Program-made: the position numbers and the translations under genes
Origin: Phytophthora quininea
Lineage: Eukaryota; Oomycota; Peronosporomycetes; Peronosporales; Peronosporaceae
DNA length: 64,000 nt
Assembly: GCA_011947345.1 (NCBI GenBank)
Contig: JAAVTG010000077.1
Location: forward strand, 434,001 to 498,000
Reading direction: 5' to 3'
Notes under the pieces: model-generated
Databases searched by the model: none
What the model was told of the DNA's origin: nothing
The model's input: the letters and a program-made list of their open reading frames with translations, nothing else
Part shown: piece by piece, positions 49,135 through 59,711 of the stretch
Numbering within the stretch: the stretch's first letter is position 1
How the letters are laid out: each line of letters starts with the position of its first letter

Positions 49135-49170
49135 GATCGCTTGGGATAGATAGACACTTGGGTGCTAGGG

Positions 49171-49190
49171 TTCGAAATGAGGAATGAGCT
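49171..49190 (-). promoter_or_regulatory. Inr element, short secreted protein copy A
   Basis: The minus strand reads AGCTCATTCCTCATTTCGAA, a near-perfect oomycete initiator about 40-55 bp before the ATG. It is repeated at 58413-58432 and 61404-61423. Confidence 0.65.
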
Positions 49191-49458
49191 GAGCAGTACA
49201 TGGCGGTCATTTGGAGAGCAATGCACGAAAGTCGCATGGACTTCTCCGCTCGTTCTTCTTTGAAAATGGCTGGTCACATGCCACGCTTCAATTTCGATGC
49301 TCTTGTAGAGGGAGGAAGCGACGACCACCGATCCACGGCTGCGAATCGTGATTGGTTGAGGAAGTTGAAGCTGAGAGCGAAAACAATTTCATCAACATTA
49401 CCGACTGCAGAAGGCTACAAAACATTTACCACGTAGAACACAGAGGCCCGACGCGCGC

Positions 49459-50180
49459 TCACTCGCTGCGCAGCTTGCGGTAGGATCCCTTCTGCGAGGT
49501 GGAAGCCCCAGCGGACGCCTGTGCGCCTGCATTGGCCGAGGTCGCAACCGTGTCTGCGTTGGCCGGGGCTCCACCGCCGATGCCCGCAGCGGCACCGCCG
49601 TTAACGCCGCCACCAACTCCGGCACTGACGCTGCCGTCGCCAATCACTTTTCCGCCGACGCCGCCATTCGCTTGTCCGGTGGCTCCGGCATCGCCGCCAA
49701 CACCGACCCCCGCCCCACCGCTTACCCCGCCATTGACACCGCCGCCAGTTCCTCCTGCAACGCCGGCACCGCCACCAACGCCAGCTCCGCCGTAACCACC
49801 GACGCTGGCGCCACCAGCAGCTCCGTCACCGTTGCCACCACCAACATCAACGCCACCATGAACCCCACCACCGATGCCACCACTAACGCCAGCTTCGCCA
49901 CCAACGCTAGCTCCGCCGTAACCACCGACACCGCCGCCAACACCAGCGCCGCCATGAACTCCCCGCCGATCCCGCCATACCCGCCGCCGACTCGCGCTCC
50001 TGCCCCGGCCCCGTAGATACTGGCGCCACCACCGACGCCCTCGTGGACGCCGCCGTGAACAGCCCCGTAACCGCCGCCATGCAACAGGCCGAAGGTCTCG
50101 GCCACCTCTTTCTCAGCGTTGGCCCCGCTTCTTAGTGCCGCGACGACCAGCCATACCGCGAGGATTCTGTTGCTGAACAT
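49459..50180 (-). CDS. Glycine-rich secreted protein, copy A
   Basis: A signal peptide ([22 protein letters not shown]) is followed by long Gly/Val/Ala repeats of GGGV, GGYGG and GGAGV type and a short basic end ([10 protein letters not shown]). Glycine-rich repeats of this kind are typical of wall or matrix structural proteins; there is no enzyme domain. The frame breaks at a GGGG run near 49960: one G more keeps the Gly-repeat frame through to the stop, giving about 240 residues. The same break is in all three copies. Long open frames on the other strand are shadows of the GC-rich repeat. Confidence 0.75.
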
Positions 50181-50245
50181 GGCTGTTTTTGTTGGTTGCG
50201 ATGCGATGCGATGTGGTGTGGTGTGTGCCGCTTGCTCGATGGAGA

Positions 50246-50264
50246 GAAGGTTTGGAAATGAGCT
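50246..50264 (-). promoter_or_regulatory. Inr element, glycine-rich protein copy A
   Basis: The minus strand reads AGCTCATTTCCAAACCTTC, an oomycete initiator with a following pyrimidine-rich block, about 70 bp before the ATG. Confidence 0.6.
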
Positions 50265-50618
50265 GAGGTTGGGCTGGTAAATAACAATCCCAGAAGAGGA
50301 CACTGCCCGCTAAGTAGGGCGGTGAAGACTGTGTTCATGATTGAGCCCATGGGCCCCTCCCGGGGCAACGTGTCGTGTCGTGCCATGCTGCACGTTGGCA
50401 AGGGCTTGATGACCAGTCGCGCTATTCGGACACGCAGGTGGTTGGGTTTTGCTGTTAGTAGATGAGCTCTCCATGCTCACAGGGCAGCTGTAGAAATCTC
50501 CGCGTGGAGGGCGCATGTGACCGTCGCACCAGCCACCGGACAGCTTGATTTTTATCAGGACGTCGAACACCTGGGGGATGTAAAATATTGCGCGTAGCGA
50601 AATAGGTGCTTGATCCCA

Positions 50619-50880
50619 CTAACGATAGTAGTGGGTAGATAGAAGTTGGAGCCGTTCTCCATCGACACCAGCACGTGGGCTTCTCCTCTTCCTTGTCAGC
50701 GGCGGGGCCTCATCCCCCACCGTCTCGAAGTCAAAGTCGTCGTTGCTGGAGTCCCCGAAGCCGTCACCGCCGTACGGGGACTCGTACACGCCTGCAGGGC
50801 CCCTCCTACATCGTAGCCCCGCGGGGCTGAACGACTCCTCCTCCTCCTTCTTCCAGTCCGCGAACAGATCCGCCGACATG
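50619..50880 (-). CDS. Possible small acidic protein
   Basis: A frame of about 86 codons from an internal ATG at 50880 (MSADLFADWKKEEEESF), acidic in the middle (DSSNDDFDFETVGDEAP) and basic at the end. The frame stays open upstream. It abuts the edge of cassette copy A, so the 3' part may have been cut off by the duplication. No family was recognised. Confidence 0.3.
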
Positions 50881-51180
50881 TTTTTGGCAAAAAGTTCTTT
50901 CGGTACAAAGGAGCTTCTATTCGGGCCTGCGGGCGTTCGAATAGAGGCTCCACACCCGGCGAGGGCAATCATTTCCGCGCGCTCGAATTAATGGCGCGGG
51001 CGTCCGAATTGAAGGTGCGCTTTTTGAGCATACATAGTTTTAGACATTGTGTACAGCTAAATCCTAATACAAAGACGGTACCAACTGCAACAAACACCGC
51101 GACTCCGACGACACCGACACCGACAACGACGACGACTCGTGTGTTTAGCCGGGATCGTGTTCCAGTCTGGCGGGAGGCGT
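50881..51180. other. Gap with simple ACC/GAC-rich sequence
   Basis: 51090-51135 is a short imperfect trinucleotide stretch (ACGACACCGACACCGACAAC). There is no other feature. Confidence 0.4.
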
Positions 51181-51684
51181 TTACAACAAGTACGACCCAA
51201 CCACGATGACCGTGGCTGCAGCAACCCCCATGGCACCCGTGACCTGGGCAGCTCCACTGTGATGCCCGCTTCCAGACGCCGACGACTCCTTCGAGCGGGT
51301 AGAGTGGCCCAAGGAGGACGAATCCTTCTTGGTCGATGCCCCCTTGGTGTCCGACGATCCCTTGGTAGCCGCAGATGAGCTGTCGGTGCCACCAGCAATT
51401 GCTCCAGTGGAGCTGCTGCCGCCCACGGTCGAGTCAGTGGCGGCACTTCCGACAGTAATGGTAGCACCGATGTTCGAGGCAGCGGCGCCAGTTTCATGGC
51501 CCTGGTGGCCCTGGTGGCTCGCTGTGACTGCAGTGTCATGCGATCCGGTAGCAGGCGTCACGGCCGGGGCCGATGTGGTTACTGCACCAGCTCTGGTGGT
51601 GGTCTCACGTGTGGAGGCAGCCGTGTCGGCGTTGACGCTGGCGAAGGCAAGAGCGGCGATGACGAGGACCTGGAAGAACTTCAT
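51181..51684 (-). CDS. Ser/Thr-rich secreted protein, probably GPI-anchored (paralogue 1)
   Basis: 167 residues: a signal peptide (MKFFQVLVIAALAFASVNA), then a Thr/Ser/Ala/Gly-rich body with a His-rich HQGHQGHETG patch, then a C-terminal hydrophobic end (MGVAAATVIVVGSYLL) preceded by small residues, the usual pattern for a GPI-anchor signal. A mucin-like, heavily O-glycosylated surface protein is likely. There is no domain. An Inr-like element precedes it (51731-51750). It is in tandem with a clear paralogue 480 bp to the right. Confidence 0.75.
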   Translation of the reverse strand: MKFFQVLVIAALAFASVNADTAASTRETTTRAGAVTTSAPAVTPATGSHDTAVTASHQGHQGHETGAAASNIGATITVGSAATDSTVGGSSSTGAIAGGTDSSSAATKGSSDTKGASTKKDSSSLGHSTRSKESSASGSGHHSGAAQVTGAMGVAAATVIVVGSYLL

Positions 51685-51730
51685 TGTGGTAAAGTGGGCG
51701 GAGTTGGTGGTGGTGGAACTTGAGCACTTG

Positions 51731-51750
51731 GAGTGAAAAGGAGAATGAGG
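51731..51750 (-). promoter_or_regulatory. Inr-like element of Ser/Thr-rich paralogue 1
   Basis: The minus strand reads CCTCATTCTCCTTTTCACTC, about 50-65 bp before the ATG. Confidence 0.5.
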
Positions 51751-52161
51751 CGAGACTGGAGGCGTGGATTGGCTGAAGGGAGAGGTGGTTTTCGTGCGGC
51801 ATTTGGATATGCTGGTCGGTTTGTCATACGATCACCCTCATGAACTTGTGGGTTTTGAGCCAGGTGCTCCGACAAGTGCTCCAAGGTACAGGTGTTTTTC
51901 GGATACTATGGATCACTCAAGACGAAATCAAAGTACGTGCGCGCTCAAGGGACAGTCGTGCATGCCGTACGAGATGACCTGCCCCCATCTCAACCTTCCG
52001 CCATCTCTTCTACTAGGTAGCAAAACTTATCATCTTCCTCTTCCTTGGGTTATTGTGAACACTACGAATAGGGATTTCATTGTATAGGAGAAGCTTTGAT
52101 TGAACCAAGTCAACATATACAAAGAAGGTTACAGCAGCATCTACACCGACATCTCTCACGC
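51751..52161. other. Gap between the two Ser/Thr-rich genes
   Basis: Upstream sequence of paralogue 1 and 3' sequence of paralogue 2; nothing else is supported. Confidence 0.5.
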
Positions 52162-52548
52162 TTACAACAAGTATGATCCAACCGCAAGGATCGTGGCAGC
52201 GGCAATTCCCATGGCGCCAGATGCCTGGGCCGCCCTACTCGAGTGAGATGCTGACGATTTCTTCGCGCTGGTTGAATCCTTGGCGGTCGACGATTTCTTG
52301 GTGATCGAAGACGAGCTATTGGTAGTCGATTTGGTGGAGCTGCCGCCCACGGTCGAGTCGGTGGCGGCGCTTCCGACACCTGCTTCATGACCTGCATGGC
52401 CCGCGTGGGCCGCAGTGGCAGCGGTTCCAGTTCCAGTTCCAGTTCCAGTTGATCCGGTGGTGATGGCCGCGCGGGTGGTGGCAGCTGTGCTGGCGTTGAC
52501 GCCTAAGAAGGCAAGAGTGGCGATGACGATGACCTGGAAGAACTTCAT
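52162..52548 (-). CDS. Ser/Thr-rich secreted protein, probably GPI-anchored (paralogue 2)
   Basis: 128 residues, with the same signal peptide type (MKFFQVIVIATLAFLGVNA), a shorter Ser/Thr/Lys-rich body with a TGTGTGTG run, an AHAGHAGHEAG His patch and the same hydrophobic end (MGIAAATILAVGSYLL). The block GSAATDSTVGGSS is shared with paralogue 1. The upstream-extended frame lacks a signal peptide, so the start at 52548 is preferred. An Inr-like TTCACTCCCATTTTCA lies at 52577-52593. Confidence 0.75.
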   Translation of the reverse strand: MKFFQVIVIATLAFLGVNASTAATTRAAITTGSTGTGTGTGTAATAAHAGHAGHEAGVGSAATDSTVGGSSTKSTTNSSSSITKKSSTAKDSTSAKKSSASHSSRAAQASGAMGIAAATILAVGSYLL

Positions 52549-52576
52549 TGTTGGTGGAGGAGCTTGAGCACTTGAA

Positions 52577-52593
52577 GGTGAAAATGGGAGTGA
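52577..52593 (-). promoter_or_regulatory. Inr-like element of Ser/Thr-rich paralogue 2
   Basis: The minus strand reads TTCACTCCCATTTTCAC, about 30-45 bp before the ATG. Confidence 0.5.
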
Positions 52594-53089
52594 ATCGAAT
52601 CGAGTCGTGGCTCCAATATCGCAGTGCTCAAGGGGGTTGCGGATACCTGGACATGGTGGCCGATTTGCGATAAGATTGCCCTGATGTTCACGAACCTGTG
52701 GAGATCGCCACTTGAGCCAGGCGCTCCGACGCATACCGCACGAGATGGCCAGCGTCCCCGTCTCAATCTCCAGTCAACGCTGTTCGCCATCGCCCCGGTA
52801 GGACTGTCCGCAACACCAGTTTCTTTTGCGCCTCCAATTTGGCACTTGAGCTGGGCCTTCATGAAGTAGGTCGAGAAATCCTGCTTCAAGTGCAGATCGA
52901 TGTTTTCGAAACGCAGTCGAAAACTTTTCTGTGGGATCCCCGCTTGCCAAGTACTGAAAGTGAGCGACAACGACCACGGTTGAATAATAACCTTGGACAG
53001 GAAAAAAACGTTTGCTAGGGCGGAAGTCAAGTCTACATGCTACGACAACGATTTCGACCAATCATATCTGTTTATTGTACATTTTGAGG
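52594..53089. other. Intergenic gap
   Basis: About 500 bp between divergent genes with no supported feature. Short frames on both strands lack any coding signature. Confidence 0.45.
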
Positions 53090-53488
53090 ATGGAGAACCC
53101 GGAGAAATATGTGATGGGGAGCAAGACGCTGCTGAACGTGCTGCTGGAGCAGGATCGAGACGCCGTGCCCGACGAGGTGCAGCGGGTGCAGGAGCTGGTG
53201 GAGTGCATGAACAACAACGCCAAGAAGATCGCGGCGGCGCTGGCGGCGAACCGCAAACGCAGCGCCGGAGGAGCAGACGTCACTGCTCAGCTGCTGAAAG
53301 AACAGATGCAGTACAGTGCGCAGGTAAAATATGACCAAGTAACGCGTGAATGTAGGAAAGATATTTATGATACCTACTGTTGTTGTTGCTATTAGATTGT
53401 GGAGCTGTATGGGCAGCTGAGTAACAAGTCAGCCCCGGGGCGCAGACCACCACACAGTCGTAGCAATTCAATGGGCTACCAGCTTTAG
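53090..53488 (+). CDS. Small two-exon helical protein
   Basis: Exon 1 is 53090-53323 and exon 2 is 53396-53488, with a GT-AG intron of 72 bp; the product is 108 residues. Exon 1 is helix-rich with coiled-coil-like spacing (DEVQRVQELVECMNNNAKKI, then AQLLKEQMQYSAQ). Exon 2 adds IVELYGQLSN and a basic Ser/Pro tail. There is no signal peptide or membrane span. I do not recognise the family; a small subunit of a larger complex would fit the size. Confidence 0.6.
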
Positions 53489-53723
53489 CAATCCAGTAAC
53501 GATTCGGGGTGCCGCAGATTCAGGTGAGCGATATTCTTCTCATATTCCTCATTTTCTGCGGAGAATCCCCCGACATTTGCTGCTACATTTAGCTGCATTC
53601 AATGGAGCGCTGTGGCTAACACTATTTTTGCTGTTTATACTATATTTGCTGCTTATACTATTTTTGCTACTTATAGCCTCCTGCCCGTGGAGCAGTCCAC
53701 TTTGAGTTTGCTGGCGAGCGCAA

Positions 53724-55789
53724 ATGAACTCGGAATATGTTGATCTTTCGACGTGGAGCTATACACTGTGGTGGCTCGTCATTCTTGTTATCCACGTGAT
53801 AACTTGTGGATACAATGCCATCTACACTTACGTGTACTGGGGGTTCGAGTTGACTTATCTGTATGCGTCCCTCCAGTACGTCAGAATAGGGATACCAGCC
53901 CGTGATCATCCCTCTATTGCAGTCGTGAACTTGGTGATGGCAGCACTCCATGGTGGTTGTGTTTTGGTGATGATTGGAGGATCACTTCCAACCCGCAAAT
54001 TGACTTTTACTTTGTGGTCGGAGAGTTTTGGAGGAAGACGTCACGCGCCGACAGTTTGGGTAATGCCCCTGGAAGAAGACAAGTCAGTCGAATATGCTCC
54101 AAGATCTGGGATCGTAAGGGCTCTTGGTGTAAACGGAGCAAATTTCACCACGTCATGGTGGCTCGAAAACTCGTGGAGACCGCGTTTCAGTCGATACAAG
54201 CTTACCGAATGAGCTGGCTTCTTCCCAGGATGACTATCAACCGATTCTACTTGAGTCTCCTTGTTATAAATTGCTGGTCTTCGCTGGTCATTTACTCTTC
54301 ACTATTCAAGCGAAGTGAGGCTCAGAGACGGTTCATGTGCATTCTCCTGGACTGCGTGTTGAATCTCACTGCCTGTATAGGAATTCCATTGATTGTGGTT
54401 TTACGCTACATCGATGAATACGATTTTACCATTGCCGGCTTCGAGTTGTGGAGATGGTACGATGACGAATGGACTGCCCGAATGTTGAATGAGATTCAAC
54501 TGGTCGTCGTGGTGTCCTGGGCAGACATATTCAGCCGTATTATTTTCTCGCTTGGTGTCCTCTTACAACGATGAACATGAAAGATCTACTTCGCCGACAA
54601 TCAACAAGGACTCATCCTGTAGGAAGCATAATTACTACAGAAGTGAAATCCAAGAACAATGCGAAGGACCATGCACAATCAAAGTGGAAAGAAATGCTAG
54701 CGACATAGGTCTAGCGATGGCAACTACCACGGAACAATTCTGCGGCTGGTCATTTCTTTTTGGTGTCTGGGAATTGCGGTGCTCGGACTTCACATCCAGG
54801 CGTCGGTGCGGCCCCAATTGCCACAGTGCTTGCTGCAGGTGCATCCCTGGGGGATTTCGCAACCAGCCTGCTATCTGGCCGCGCTCGACTGTCATCGGAT
54901 CGGCATTTCTGGCAAATTTCATGAAGTGGAAACCAACTGGAATGAGTTCGATCGGTCGACCGTGGTGGCGTTGCTTATTCGCCACTGTCCCGCCCTCGAG
55001 ATGCCCGAGCTGTTCAACGACTTTCATAAAGTCGTGACCATCAAGGTGTACAACTCGACCATTGACAACTGGGGGCTTCTGCTGCCGTCACCAACACAAA
55101 CCACCCGAAAGCTTTGACCTTGTTCTTGGTGCGCGTCAACATGACCGACAGCGTTCTTCCTGCTGGTTTACAGTCGGCAAATTTCCCGCTCGACCTGCAC
55201 GACATCGAGCTTTACGACACCAACCTGCGGGAGCTGCCCGACGACTTGGACTCAAAATGGAATGTGGGCACCACGATCTACATCGAGAACAGCCAGCTGA
55301 CCGCAGTGCCGCCCGTGATCGCTCGACTGGAGCCCTACTGGCTGGCGCTGACTGGCAACCCGATCGACGAGCTTCCTCCCGAGATCTTCGAGGTGCCGAG
55401 CATGGTGAACTTGGGGGTGGGCGGCACGAACATCCGAGAGCTGCCGCGAAATGTGACTAGCCTCTCGCCGTCGCTGGGCTCCATCTACGTCACGGCCACC
55501 AACGTGTCGTTCGTGTGGTCGTGGATCGACCCTCTTGTGGAAAGGAGTTTGGTCTCAGGCACGCCGGCCTTGATCGCCGGCGGATCGACGTACTGCGCTG
55601 ATCTCGACCGGATTGAGAAGGGGAGACCGCTGCGTTCCGCGTGCTGCCGTCCCCGAGTACTCGGTGCTGTTGACAGACGCGTCCGCTACGAATCGTGAGA
55701 CGATTCTGCGCGCGGTCAACTGCGACGTCGAGCTTGAGACGGCGTTATACCCCATCGCTATCGACGACGCCAATAACGCGATCGTCTAG
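53724..55789 (+). CDS. Oomycete multi-pass membrane protein with leucine-rich repeats (several frame breaks)
   Basis: About 690 residues if read across breaks. The N-terminal half has about six hydrophobic spans (LWWLVILVIHVITCGYNAIY, the AVVNLVMAALHGGCVLVMIG region, LSLLVINCWSSLVIYSSLF, CVLNLTACIGIPLIVVL, LVVVVSWADIFSRIIFSLGV and a last one near 54750). Then a Cys-containing block and LRR-type repeats (LRELPDDL, LTAVPPVIARL, IDELPPEIFEVP, IRELPRNVTSL) follow. Breaks at GGGGG 55071, GGGG 55620 and CCCC 55651 fit one missing homopolymer base; those near 53985 and 54565 fit a missing T; one near 54700 needs two bases and may be real. The role is unknown; a surface receptor without a kinase is possible. 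Confidence 0.65.
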
Positions 55790-56394
55790 GAACTTTGATC
55801 TTCTGAACGGCTCGATAAAGGGACCAGAGCCTTGACTTGGTTCATGTGAATATTCAAGTGGCCCCACGTCCGAGCCCCGAGCTAACTGCGATCGAGACAG
55901 CGACACCTGGCAGCCACCATTGTTTAGAGCCAAGCAGGCGAAGGACCCCGCTGCTTGGCTCTACGCGCGTTGCCCAACTCTACCCAAAGCAACGGATGGC
56001 AAGCAATGCCCCGCCGTGCTTGAGCCGTTAGCGCCGCTAGTCCACTCGATCTCCTTCCCCAACGGCGGGGCGGTCCGGAATCCGCGATGTAGCCATTTTC
56101 GCCACGTACGCTCGCTCCGATTTCAACGCGTTTGATTGGTCTAGATTTTTAACGTTTCTGATTGGCCGACGCCGTTTGACGCATCCCAATGACGCATCGC
56201 GCCCATCCCCTCTCAATACGAACTAAGGTCACTGCATCCAGGGAAAAACCAAGCTCGTACTCTTGCACTATTGCTTTCTCCATGTTGGCTTCCACACACG
56301 TCGCTAAAACCAGGTACCCGTACGCTCTCACGCGTGACGCGCCTACCTCGCGGTTCAACGTGGTCCACTTTTCCGATCCGCAGTCAAACCGAGC

Positions 56395-56409
56395 CTCACT
56401 CCGCAAGTT
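56395..56409 (+). promoter_or_regulatory. Inr-like element of aminotransferase copy B
   Basis: CTCACTCCGCAAGTT fits the oomycete initiator and lies 70-85 bp before the ATG. Two ATTGG (inverted CCAAT) motifs occur further up, near 56134 and 56161. Confidence 0.45.
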
Positions 56410-56478
56410 GCCTCGCCTGCCGCACCGCGCACGTCTCCAAACCTCCAAGCCCCCAAGCCCCCTCCCCACCCACCCTCG

Positions 56479-57741
56479 ATGGCCAAGCAGCACCTCGCCA
56501 AAGGCATCGGCCGCATGTCCGACATGGTGATGACCAAGGGCAAGGGCTCCTGGATCTGGACGAGCGACAACCGCAAGCTGCTCGACTTCACGAGCGGCAT
56601 CGCCGTGACGAGCGTGGGCCACTCGCACCCCAAGGTGGTGGCCGCCGTGCAGAAGCAGGCCGCCACGCTCGTGCACGCGCAGGTGAACATCGGCTTCCAC
56701 CAGCCCATGCTAGATCTGACGGACAAACTGCTGCCGGTGCTGCCCAAGTCGCTCGACTCGCTCTTCTTCGCCTGCAGCGGCTCGGAGGCCATCGAGAACG
56801 CCGTCAAGTTGGCGCGCCACGCCACGGGCAAAAACCGCATCATCGCCTTCCAGGGCGGCTACCACGGCCGCACCATCGGCACCATGAGCCTCACCACAAG
56901 CAAGACGGTCTACAGCGCCGGCTTCGGGCCGCTCATGCCCGGCGTCACATTCGTGCCGTACCCGTACCACACGCACGGCCCCATTTACGACGAGGAAAAG
57001 TACGGCCAGTGGTGTCTGGAGCAGCTGCGTCTGGCGCTGCAGCAGCAGTCGGCGCCCAAGGACACGGCCGCCATCCTGATCGAGTCAGTGCTGGGCGAGG
57101 GCGGCTACGTGGTGCCGCCCAAGAGCTTCATGAAGGGGCTGCGTGACATCGCCACGGAGAACGACATCCTGCTGATCGCCGACGAGGTGCAGTCAGGCTT
57201 CGGCCGCACGGGCAGCTATTTTGCCATTGACGGCCACTTTGACGTGCAGCCAGACATCCTGGCCTTCGCCAAGGGCATCGCCGACGGCTACCCGATCAGC
57301 GGCATCGCCAGCCGCAAGGAGCTGACGGACACGCAGCCCGCCGGATCGATGGGCGGCACCTACGCGGGCAACGCCGTGGCGTGCGCTGCCGCCATCGCGA
57401 CCCAGGAGGTGATCGCGGAGGAGAACGTGCTGGCAAACACGCGCGCTCGCGGCGCGCAGCTGCACGCCGGCCTGGACAAGCTCAAGACGTCGGGAAAGTA
57501 CCCGATCCTGGACGTGCGCGGTCTGGGGCTGATGATCGGCATCGAGTTCGACCCCGCCAAGACGCCCAAGGGCACGGCCAACAAGATCTCGCAGGCGTGT
57601 CTGGACCACGGCATGATGCTGCTGACGACGAGCATCTACGAGACGCTGCGCTTCATGCCGGCGCTGACGGTGTCGGAGGACGAGTGCGCGCTGGCACTAG
57701 AGATCTTTGAGAAGGCCCTGGACGACGTCTTCTCCAAGTGA
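56479..57741 (+). CDS. Class III PLP aminotransferase (4-aminobutyrate type), intact copy B
   Basis: A 420-residue PLP-dependent class III aminotransferase, closest in layout to 4-aminobutyrate/ornithine-type enzymes that move an omega-amino group to 2-oxoglutarate. Motifs are intact: FACSGSEAIENAVKLAR (phosphate-binding loop), YHGRTIGTMSLT, LGEGGY, ADEVQSGFGRTG (cofactor Asp) and AFAKGIADGYPISG, where Lys265 should form the Schiff base. There is no break. The exact substrate cannot be told from sequence alone. No mitochondrial presequence is visible in this exon. It converges with the secreted-protein genes. It is the only intact copy of three in the window. Confidence 0.88.
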   Translation: MAKQHLAKGIGRMSDMVMTKGKGSWIWTSDNRKLLDFTSGIAVTSVGHSHPKVVAAVQKQAATLVHAQVNIGFHQPMLDLTDKLLPVLPKSLDSLFFACSGSEAIENAVKLARHATGKNRIIAFQGGYHGRTIGTMSLTTSKTVYSAGFGPLMPGVTFVPYPYHTHGPIYDEEKYGQWCLEQLRLALQQQSAPKDTAAILIESVLGEGGYVVPPKSFMKGLRDIATENDILLIADEVQSGFGRTGSYFAIDGHFDVQPDILAFAKGIADGYPISGIASRKELTDTQPAGSMGGTYAGNAVACAAAIATQEVIAEENVLANTRARGAQLHAGLDKLKTSGKYPILDVRGLGLMIGIEFDPAKTPKGTANKISQACLDHGMMLLTTSIYETLRFMPALTVSEDECALALEIFEKALDDVFSK

Positions 57742-58034
57742 GGAGGTGGTGGTGGTGTGAGCTGCCCTGTAGATACCAGGTCTGTCGCCTTATTTTAATT
57801 GTTTGTTGAACGCAACGCAGTTGATCGTCCTATCTGCGTTTGCTGCGTTAGTCGTTGAGTGGCAGTGTGTCAATGGGATGGAATCAAACGAGGCTTTACG
57901 TTGAAAATGGTGGATTGAGTGATTAGTAATGACGCGCTAGTTAAAAAGAAATCCAAGACGCCACATCTCTGCAGCGTGTTGCAGTCTTGCTTCCTTGAGC
58001 GAGAGCGATTGGTTCGAGCGACTGCAATGCGCAG
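57742..58034. other. Convergent gap, aminotransferase and short secreted gene
   Basis: 3' sequence shared by all three cassette copies. Nothing further is seen. Confidence 0.6.
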
Positions 58035-58376
58035 TTAGCAGTAGAAGAACCCGCCAAACGGACGCCCGAACATGCAGCTCGAGCCGAAGCGGGGACGACC
58101 GAACGTGTTCCACCAGCCGATCGGGTAGCGCCAGCCGTAGCGGAAGCCACCGCCGAACGGGAAGCGGAAGCGGTGGCGGAAACCCATCCCAGGGCCGCCG
58201 ATGAACTGCTCGTGGGTCGTCGTGCTGGCACCGGGGAGCGGCTCTTGGTCACCGACGATCGTCACTCCGGGTGGGAGCTGTTCCTGAGTCTCGGGAGCGG
58301 CATCTTCGGTAGCGTAGGCGCAGCTCATGACCGCCAGGAGGACCAGCAGAGCAGCAAGAGACGAGCGCTTGACCAT
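58035..58376 (-). CDS. Short aromatic/Gly-rich secreted protein, copy B
   Basis: Identical in translation to copy A: 113 residues, signal peptide, Phe/Arg/Gly/Trp-rich C-terminal half, two Cys. Inr at 58413-58432. Confidence 0.75.
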   Translation of the reverse strand: MVKRSSLAALLVLLAVMSCAYATEDAAPETQEQLPPGVTIVGDQEPLPGASTTTHEQFIGGPGMGFRHRFRFPFGGGFRYGWRYPIGWWNTFGRPRFGSSCMFGRPFGGFFYC

Positions 58377-58700
58377 GATCGCTTGGGATAGATAGACACT
58401 TGGGTGCTAGGGTTCGAAATGAGGAATGAGCTGAGCAGTACATGGCGGTCATTTGGAGAGCAATGCACGAAAGTCGCATGGACTTCTCCGCTCGTTCTTC
58501 TTTGAAAATGGCTGGTCACATGCCACGCTTCAATTTCGATGCTCTTGTAGAGGGAGGAAGCGACGACCACCGATCCACGGCTGCGAATCGTGATTGGTTG
58601 AGGAAGTTGAAGTTGAGAGCGAAAACAATTTCATCAACATTACCGACTGCAGAAGGCTACAAAACATTTACCACGTAGAACACAGAGGCCCGACGCGCGC

Positions 58701-59422
58701 TCACTCGCTGCGCAGCTTGCGGTAGGATCCCTTCTGCGAGGTGGAAGCCCCAGCGGACGCCTGTGCGCCTGCATTGGCCGAGGTCGCAACCGTGTCTGCG
58801 TTGGCCGGGGCTCCACCGCCGATGCCCGCAGCGGCACCGCCGTTAACGCCGCCACCAACTCCGGCACTGACGCTGCCGTCGCCAATCACTTTTCCACCGA
58901 CGCCGCCATTCGCTTGTCCGGTGGCTCCGGCATCGCCGCCAACACCGACCCCCGCCCCACCGCTTACCCCGCCATTGACACCGCCGCCAGTTCCTCCTGC
59001 AACGCCGGCACCGCCACCAACGCCAGCTCCGCCGTAACCACCGACGCTGGCGCCACCAGCAGCTCCGTCACCGTTGCCACCACCAACATCAACGCCACCA
59101 TGAACCCCACCACCGATGCCACCACTAACGCCAGCTTCGCCACCAACGCTAGCTCCGCCGTAACCACCGACACCGCCGCCAACACCAGCGCCGCCATGAA
59201 CTCCCCGCCGATCCCGCCATACCCGCCGCCGACTCGCGCTCCTGCCCCGGCCCCGTAGATACTGGCGCCACCACCGACGCCCTCGTGGACGCCGCCGTGA
59301 ACAGCCCCGTAACCGCCGCCATGCAACAGGCCGAAGGTCTCGGCCACCTCTTTCTCAGCGTTGGCCCCGCTTCTTAGTGCCGCGACGACCAGCCATACCG
59401 CGAGGATTCTGTTGCTGAACAT
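58701..59422 (-). CDS. Glycine-rich secreted protein, copy B
   Basis: Same gene as copy A, with the same length and the same break at a GGGG run (about 59200). The upstream microsatellite of GATGT/GGTGT units is longer than in copy A. Inr at 59503-59521. Confidence 0.75.
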
Positions 59423-59711
59423 GGCTGTTTTTGTTGGTTGCGATGCGATGTGATGTGATGTGGTGTGTTGTGGTGTGGTGTGTGCCGCTTGCTCGATGGA
59501 GAGAAGGTTTGGAAATGAGCTGAGGTTGGGCTGGTAAATAACAATCCCAGAAGAGGACACTGCCCGCTAAGTAGGGCGGTGAAGACTGTGTTCATGATTG
59601 AGCCCATGGGCCCCTCGGGGCAACGTGTCGTGTCGTGCCATGCTGCACGTTGGCAAGGGCTTGATGACCAGTCGCGCTATTCGGACACGCAGGTGGTTGG
59701 ATTTTGCTGTT

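Larger units (their letters stand above)
48285..50590. repeat. Cassette copy A (direct, 5'-truncated)
   Basis: About 2.3 kb nearly identical to 57527-59840. It starts abruptly inside the aminotransferase coding sequence at GGCTGATGATCGG and ends near the point where GGGGGATGTAAA replaces GGGGAGGTAAA. It carries a fragment of the aminotransferase and full copies of the two secreted-protein genes. Confidence 0.9.
55832..59711. repeat. Palindrome left arm (cassette copy B)
   Basis: 3.88 kb matching the reverse complement of 60124-64000 with only a few differences. The match is still running at the window's right edge (base 64000 pairs with 55832), so the palindrome is longer than can be seen. 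The inner edge is ATTTTGCTGTT at 59701-59711. Confidence 0.93.

Noticed and set aside
49499..50016. Pro/Thr/Ala-rich plus-strand frames (and mirrors at 58.7-59.3 and 60.6-61.1 kb)
   Set aside because: They are antisense shadows of the glycine-rich gene; the Gly codons of one strand read as Pro/Ala/Thr on the other.
56271..57146. Arg/His-rich 291-codon frame over the aminotransferase
   Set aside because: It is a +1 frame shadow of the aminotransferase with skewed composition.
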